This document shows, piece by piece, positions 59,369-64,000 of a DNA stretch of 64,000 nt (position 1 is its first letter; the number at the start of each line of letters is the position of its first letter). Made by a program: the position numbers and the translations under genes. The stretch spans positions 1 through 64,000 of the forward strand of contig NZ_JBDOQU010000008.1 in NCBI RefSeq assembly GCF_039839375.1, written 5' to 3'. Below the pieces are notes generated by a model. The model was given only the letters and a program-made list of their open reading frames with translations, was not told where the DNA came from and did not search any database. The stretch comes from JBDOQU01 sp039839375. Its GTDB lineage: Bacteria; Pseudomonadota; Alphaproteobacteria; DSM-16000; Inquilinaceae.

Positions 59369-61828
59369 TTAGTAAAGGCCGCCGGTGCCCGTGGAGGCCG
59401 CGCCCGACCCGCCGCCGGCCGCCGGCACGCCGAACGGGTCGACGCCGCCCGGATAGGAGACGGTGGTCGTCGTCGGCTCCGTCCCCGGACGGAAGGCTTC
59501 CCAGATCGCCGGCTGCCCCGGCACCGCCAGCCCGCCGGTCGCGGGATTGACCCGGACCAGGCTGACCCCGGGCGGAATGCGGAAGGGCGGCACCTCATGC
59601 CCGTCGGTCGCATCGTCCATGAACGCCCCGAAGATCGGCAGCGCCACGCGGGAGCCGGTGGCGCGGGGGCCCAGCGTCCGCGGCTGGTCGAAACCGACAT
59701 AGACGCCGACCACGAGGTCGGGCGTGAAGCCGACAAACCAGGTGTCGAAGCTCTCATTCGTCGTGCCCGTCTTGCCGGCCAGCGGGATGCCCAGAGCGCG
59801 CAGGCGCGCGCCGGTGCCGCGCTGGACCACGCCTTCCAGCATCGAAACCATCTGGTAGGCCACGACCGGATCGACCACGGCCGGCCGGTCGTCCGGCAGG
59901 ACCGGGACTTCCTGGTTGGACCATTCCACGCCGTTGCAGGCCTCGCACGCCCGGTCGTCATGCCGGTAGATGGTCGCGCCGGTGCGGTCCTGGATACGGT
60001 CGATGAAGGTCGGGACGATCTTCTTGCCGCCATTGACGATCATGCCGTAGGCGGCGGTCATGCGCAGCGGCGTCGTCTCCCCCGCTCCCAGCGCCATCGA
60101 ATAGAACAGCGGCATGTCGTCATAGACGTTGAACCGCTGGGCGAGGTCGCGCACAGGCTCCAGCCCGATTTCCTGCAGCAGGCGGACGGTCATCAGATTG
60201 CGCGACTTCTCGATGCCCTGGCGCAGCGGCACGGGGCCGAGGAAGCTGCCTTCCTCATAATTCGTCGGTCGCCACAGCTCCAGCCCCGGCCCCTGATAGA
60301 TGGCCAGCGGACTGTCGAGGACGATGGTCGAGGGCGTGTAGCCTTCCTCCAGCGCCGTCATGTAGACGAAGGGCTTGAAGGAGGAACCCGGCTGGCGGAT
60401 CGCCTGGGTCGCGCGGTTGAACTCGCTTTCCTCGTAGCTGAAGCCGCCGGTCATCGCCAGCACGCGGCCGGTGTGCGGGTCCATGGCGACGAGCGCGCCT
60501 TCGACATTGGGGATCTGGCGCAGGGAATACTGGCGCGGCGGGGTCTCGCCCTCGGCGTTGACCACCGTGATCTCCGTCGTCGCGCTGGACAGCGGCTCCA
60601 CCAGCACCACGTCGCCGAGCGCCAGGACGTCCTCCACGCTATCCGGCGCGGGGCCGACGCGCTGGTTCTCCCGCCAGGGCCGCGCCCATTCCATCTCGGA
60701 GAAGGGAATGACGCCCCGGCTGCGATCCTTGAGGCCGATCATCGCCTGTTCGGGCGTGACCTCCAGCACCACCGCCATTTCCCAGGTCCCGATGCCCGGC
60801 GGTTCCTCGATCTCCGCCAGTTGGCGCGGCCAGTCGTCGAAATTCTCCATGGTCGCGACGGGTCCCCGCCAGCCATGGTCGCGGTCATAGGCGATCAGCC
60901 CTTCCCGCAGCGAGCGATCAGCGATCGCCTGGAGCCGCGGCACCATGGAGGTGCGGACCGACAGGCCGCCCTCATAGAGCGCATCGTTGCCGTAGACGTC
61001 CTGGATCTCCCGCCGCACCGTCTCGGCGAAATAATCGCCCGACACGGTGGCCGTCGCCTCGCCGCTGTCGGTGACGAGGGGCTGGGCGATCGCCTCCTCC
61101 GCCTCGGCCTGGGTGATCGCGCCATCCTCAAGCATGCGGCCGATGACGTAGTTGCGCCGGGCGATCGCGGCGTCGTACTGGCGGACCGGGTGGTAGTTGT
61201 TCGGCGCCTTGGGCAGCGCGGCGAGATAGGCCGCTTCCTCCAGCGTCAGATTGGCGAGCGGCTTGTTGAAATAGTTCATCGCGGCCGCGGCCACGCCATA
61301 GGCCCCCCGGCCCAGATAGATCTGGTTCAGGTAGAGCTCCAGGATCTCATCCTTGGAGAAGGCCTGCTCTATCCGGAAGGCGACCAGCGCCTCGCGGATC
61401 TTGCGCTCGAACGAATATTCGTTCGACAGCAGGAAGTTCTTCGCCACCTGCTGGGTGATGGTCGAGGCGCCGATCATGCGCCGCCCTTCGATCACATTGC
61501 GGACATTGACCAGCACGGCCCGCGCGATGCCGCGGAAATCGACGCCGCTATGTTCGTAGAAATGCTGGTCCTCGGCGGAGACGAACGCCTGGACGACCAC
61601 TTCGGGGATCGCCTCGATCGGCACGAAGATGCGGTCCTCGATCGCGTATTCCGCCAGGAGCCGACCATCGGCGGCATGGAAGCGGGTGGTGATCGGCGGT
61701 TCGTAATCCGCGAGCTGCGTATAATCGGGCAGGTCGCGGCTGAAATATTTCAACGCGGCGAACCCGCCGACCGCGCCGACGATCAGCAGAAGAACCAGAG
61801 ACGACAGAAACCAGCCGACGAAGCGCAT
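59369..61828 (-). CDS. mrcA: Penicillin-binding protein 1A
   Basis: An 819-residue bifunctional peptidoglycan synthase. A short cytoplasmic start and one helix (about residues 3-25) are followed by the transglycosylase domain (AFVSAEDQHFYEHSGVDFRG with its catalytic Glu, and GASTITQQVAKNFLL), an OB-type linker, and the transpeptidase with catalytic Ser482 in PGSSFKPF and LAGKTGTTNESFDTWF near the end. The C-terminus is short and Gly/Ser-rich. ATG 61828 begins MRFVGWFLSSLVLLL; longer frames add unconserved residues. It precedes prfB. Confidence 0.95.
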   Translation of the reverse strand: MRFVGWFLSSLVLLLIVGAVGGFAALKYFSRDLPDYTQLADYEPPITTRFHAADGRLLAEYAIEDRIFVPIEAIPEVVVQAFVSAEDQHFYEHSGVDFRGIARAVLVNVRNVIEGRRMIGASTITQQVAKNFLLSNEYSFERKIREALVAFRIEQAFSKDEILELYLNQIYLGRGAYGVAAAAMNYFNKPLANLTLEEAAYLAALPKAPNNYHPVRQYDAAIARRNYVIGRMLEDGAITQAEAEEAIAQPLVTDSGEATATVSGDYFAETVRREIQDVYGNDALYEGGLSVRTSMVPRLQAIADRSLREGLIAYDRDHGWRGPVATMENFDDWPRQLAEIEEPPGIGTWEMAVVLEVTPEQAMIGLKDRSRGVIPFSEMEWARPWRENQRVGPAPDSVEDVLALGDVVLVEPLSSATTEITVVNAEGETPPRQYSLRQIPNVEGALVAMDPHTGRVLAMTGGFSYEESEFNRATQAIRQPGSSFKPFVYMTALEEGYTPSTIVLDSPLAIYQGPGLELWRPTNYEEGSFLGPVPLRQGIEKSRNLMTVRLLQEIGLEPVRDLAQRFNVYDDMPLFYSMALGAGETTPLRMTAAYGMIVNGGKKIVPTFIDRIQDRTGATIYRHDDRACEACNGVEWSNQEVPVLPDDRPAVVDPVVAYQMVSMLEGVVQRGTGARLRALGIPLAGKTGTTNESFDTWFVGFTPDLVVGVYVGFDQPRTLGPRATGSRVALPIFGAFMDDATDGHEVPPFRIPPGVSLVRVNPATGGLAVPGQPAIWEAFRPGTEPTTTTVSYPGGVDPFGVPAAGGGSGAASTGTGGLY

Positions 61829-61987
61829 ATCAGGAACCGCGATAATCCGACATCTATATTTACATATGGCGGAGAAAGCCCGGCAGCGGAACAACCGTTC
61901 CGGCCGAAGCCCAATTCCGCCAAGCGGAGACGATATTACCCGGAATCATGGCCTTCCGATGGCCTATTCTCGCCCGTCTGGGGACGT

Positions 61988-63421
61988 TCAGGATCGGGCG
62001 GTGGCGATCGGCACCTCGAAATACTGATCGATCGCCGCCGCGATCCCGCGCGCAAGGTCCCGACGGTGGTCCTCCGACCGCAGTTGACCTTCGTCGGAGG
62101 GGTTGGAGAGATACCCCATCTCGATCAGCACGGACGGCACGTCGGGCGCGGTCAGCACGGCGAAACCGGCGCGCCGATGGCTGTTGTTCAGCAACAGCGT
62201 GCGATCCGCCAGTTCCGCCACCAGGATCTCCGCGAAGACGTGGCTTTCGTTCTGGGTCACGCGCTGGGCGAGGTCGATCAGGATCGACGCCATCACATCG
62301 TCCTCCGGATCGAGCTGCACGCCGGCCAGCGCATCGGCCCTGTTTTCCCGCGCGGCCAGCATCTCCGCCTCCTCGTCGCTGGCCACGTCGGACAGGGTAT
62401 AGACCGACGCGCCGCGGACCGAGGGATCGCCGATGCTGTCGGCATGGAGGGAGATGAAGAGGTCGGCCCCCTGTTCCCGCGCGATCGACACGCGATGCCG
62501 GAGCTTCAGATAGACGTCGCTGTCGCGGGTCATGACGACGCGGTAGCGGCCCGTCCGCTCCAGTTCATCCTGCAGCATCCGGGCGACGGACATGGTGATC
62601 GTCTTCTCGAAGATCCCGCTGACGCCGATCGCGCCCGGATCGAGGCCGCCATGGCCGGCGTCGATCGCGATCACCCGTATGGGCGCCCTTTCGGGCCGCC
62701 GGCCGGGCAGCGGGAAGACGGGAACATTGACCGCCGCGCTGGCCGGAACGACCGCCGGAGCGACGGGAGGCAGGGGCGTCAAGACCTCCACTGGCGGAGG
62801 CGGCGCCGCGAGCACGGCCGAGGTGGAGACGACCTGCACTTCGCCGATGGAAGGCACGGGCGCGGGGGGAAACGGGGCCGGGCCGGGAAGCGCGGGAGAG
62901 GCGACGATCGCGGGACCGTCGGCCGCGCCGGCCGGCGTATAGACCTGCCCCGCGAACGCCTCGGCCGCCACCGGCTCCAGATCCAGCACGAAGCGGTAGG
63001 GCGTGTCGCCGTTCGGCGGCAGGAAAAAGGCGTCCCGGACCCGCGCCGGGCCGCTCAGCTCCAGCACGATGCGGCCGGGGCCGGCCGCGCCGCCTTCGAA
63101 GCGGTGCCGGGAGACCAGCCCGACCCCGGGACCCGAAGGGTTCGCCGCCCGCCAGTCGAGCGGCGGAAAATCGACGACCATGCGGCGTGGCGATTCGGCG
63201 GAGAATATCCGGAAGCCGAGCGGGGCCGTCATCTCCAGGACGAACCGCGTCTTGTCGCCATGATCGCCCATCCGCATGTCGATCACGGAGGAAGCGGCCG
63301 CCATGGAAGCCGACGACTGGGCAAGCGCCGTTCCGGCCGTCCCCGGACCGGGAACGGCGGCGAAGAACGCCGCGAAGAAAGCCATCCCGAAGAGGATGGC
63401 GGGGACAATCCTGCGCATCAA
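61988..63421 (-). CDS. amiC: N-acetylmuramoyl-L-alanine amidase (AmiC-like, AMIN + Amidase_3)
   Basis: A 477-residue periplasmic amidase that trims peptide stems from peptidoglycan during cell separation. The signal peptide (about residues 1-35) is followed by an AMIN domain (about 45-150), a Pro/Ala linker (150-245) and a zinc amidase domain (about 248-470) with IAIDAGHGGLDPGAIG (zinc His) and SLHADSIGDPSVRGASVY, SVLIEMGYLSNPSDEG at the end. MM start at 63421; the second Met is equally possible. It is in the same direction as mrcA, 159 bases upstream of it. It diverges from rne. Confidence 0.94.
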   Translation of the reverse strand: MMRRIVPAILFGMAFFAAFFAAVPGPGTAGTALAQSSASMAAASSVIDMRMGDHGDKTRFVLEMTAPLGFRIFSAESPRRMVVDFPPLDWRAANPSGPGVGLVSRHRFEGGAAGPGRIVLELSGPARVRDAFFLPPNGDTPYRFVLDLEPVAAEAFAGQVYTPAGAADGPAIVASPALPGPAPFPPAPVPSIGEVQVVSTSAVLAAPPPPVEVLTPLPPVAPAVVPASAAVNVPVFPLPGRRPERAPIRVIAIDAGHGGLDPGAIGVSGIFEKTITMSVARMLQDELERTGRYRVVMTRDSDVYLKLRHRVSIAREQGADLFISLHADSIGDPSVRGASVYTLSDVASDEEAEMLAARENRADALAGVQLDPEDDVMASILIDLAQRVTQNESHVFAEILVAELADRTLLLNNSHRRAGFAVLTAPDVPSVLIEMGYLSNPSDEGQLRSEDHRRDLARGIAAAIDQYFEVPIATARS

Positions 63422-63940
63422 ACTGCTCGATCACGCTTTTCCAGCTTTCTTATAACCCATAAGAATCAATGCTCTCAACTGGAAACATGAGGCGGAACCT
63501 GACATTTCCGCCTTAATCGGGCATTTTGGCGGGGTGGGTGGCCGCACCGGGCAATTCTCCAATTGTAGTGCGCATCGGCGCGGTCTATGGTGAGCGCGCG
63601 ACAATCCATGCGCCGCAATTTCGGCCTGCCCGTTCGCTTGACCGTCGCATCGCGGCGGAAAAGCCTTCTTCGGCCGGCCGGAAACGCGATGGTTGCGGCA
63701 CCACAAGGTGGCGGGAAATCGCGTGGGCGGCGCGGGGATGTGAGGTTTAACTGAGGCCGGCTCAGCCCTTCCCGATGTGGAGGACTGGGCCCGGAAGACC
63801 GGCCCGCTCCGTTCAGGCTTGCTGCAAAGCGCCGTCCGTGGATTTGGTGGGTCCCTTCCGCTGGTCTCCCGCAACAAATGACGCGCCGCCGACTCGTAAG
63901 TCGCGCGGTGGAAGCGGCGGCGTCATGGGGACACCGTTCA
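63422..63940 (+). other. Gap of 519 bases between amiC and rne, probable long rne leader
   Basis: No gene is supported in it. It should hold the promoters of both genes. Near the rne end, GACT-CGTA-AGTC (63891-63902) forms a hairpin extended by CCGCC/GCGCGG arms, and outer segments GACGC...GCGTC (63880-63924) can pair around it. RNase E mRNAs in other bacteria carry structured leaders used for autoregulation; the same role here is inferred. Confidence 0.5.
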
Positions 63941-64000
63941 ATGGTCAAGAGAATGCTGGTCGACGCGACCCACGCGGAAGAAACGCGGGTGGTCGTGGTC
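63941..64000 (+). CDS. rne: Ribonuclease E, N-terminal fragment (cut by window end)
   Basis: The 20 visible codons read MVKRMLVDATHAEETRVVVV, which matches the start of alphaproteobacterial RNase E (KRMLIDATH-EETRVVV). RNase E is the essential endonuclease and scaffold of the RNA degradosome. The gene continues past 64000. The start codon is ATG 63941, following a GGGGACACC context. Confidence 0.85.
   Translation, partial: MVKRMLVDATHAEETRVVVV

Noticed and set aside
59273..63490. Plus-strand open frame of about 1400 codons across mrcA and amiC
   Set aside because: It is antisense to two well-recognised genes and has shadow-frame composition with no motif.
63526..63750. 74-codon open frame between amiC and rne
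   Set aside because: Arg/Ala-rich composition without a ribosome-binding site or motif; it lies in the probable rne leader.

Overview
The window is chromosomal DNA from a high-GC, flagellated alphaproteobacterium. Cell-cycle genes gcrA and cckA, an alphaproteobacterial-type SOS box at recA, glnE, aceA beside an ScfR-like regulator, and the alaS-recA-cckA-flhB gene order point to a Rhodospirillales-like lineage. The species cannot be named from the sequence. No rRNA, tRNA, CRISPR array, prophage or intact insertion sequence was seen.

Layout. 0.2-6.5 kb: housekeeping genes (LysM protein, LOG-family hydrolase, pdxJ, icd, gcrA). 6.6-12.4 kb: alaS and recA, each next to a parDE-type toxin-antitoxin pair; the toxin of the second pair is frameshifted. 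12.4-21.7 kb: cckA, then two divergent flagellar export/basal-body blocks (flgBC-fliE-fliQR-flhB on minus; an FlhB-C-like gene, a small gene, fliO and fliP on plus) separated by csrA and CtrA-like boxes. 21.9-27.4 kb: a polar amino-acid ABC importer with a GntR regulator and a cytoplasmic gamma-glutamyltransferase-like enzyme. 28.7-34.1 kb: a type I secretion operon whose cargo is a GH16 glycosidase flanked by duplicated RTX-like segments. 34.4-46.4 kb: small membrane proteins, a class III cyclase, a PAS protein, a GAF histidine kinase, an AsmA-like protein, glnE and bcp. 46.5-53 kb: a DODA-type dioxygenase with a LysR gene, an ScfR-like regulator divergent from isocitrate lyase, DUF4170, GNAT and DUF455 genes. 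53-58.1 kb: a four-PAS histidine kinase and a dgdR-dgdA pair. 58.2-64 kb: prfB with a programmed +1 frameshift, PBP1A, an AmiC-like amidase, and the start of rne.

Themes. The CckA-CtrA-GcrA cell-cycle circuit appears both as genes (cckA, gcrA) and as candidate DNA targets (CtrA-like boxes on both sides of csrA, a GANTC cluster before fliQ). Carbon and nitrogen metabolism is represented by icd, aceA with its regulator, glnE, and an importer for amino acids or gamma-glutamyl compounds. Three families of dispersed palindromic repeats fill many of the gaps; one has stems that vary in a compensatory way around a constant core.

The observations most worth a second look are: a patch of about 250 bp inside alaS at roughly 42% GC; the duplicated-flank GH16 type I secretion cargo; the covarying repeat family; the frameshifted parE; the GGT-like enzyme in an importer operon; and the paired candidate LysR operators between dgdR and dgdA. 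No wholly unknown multi-gene system could be demonstrated.
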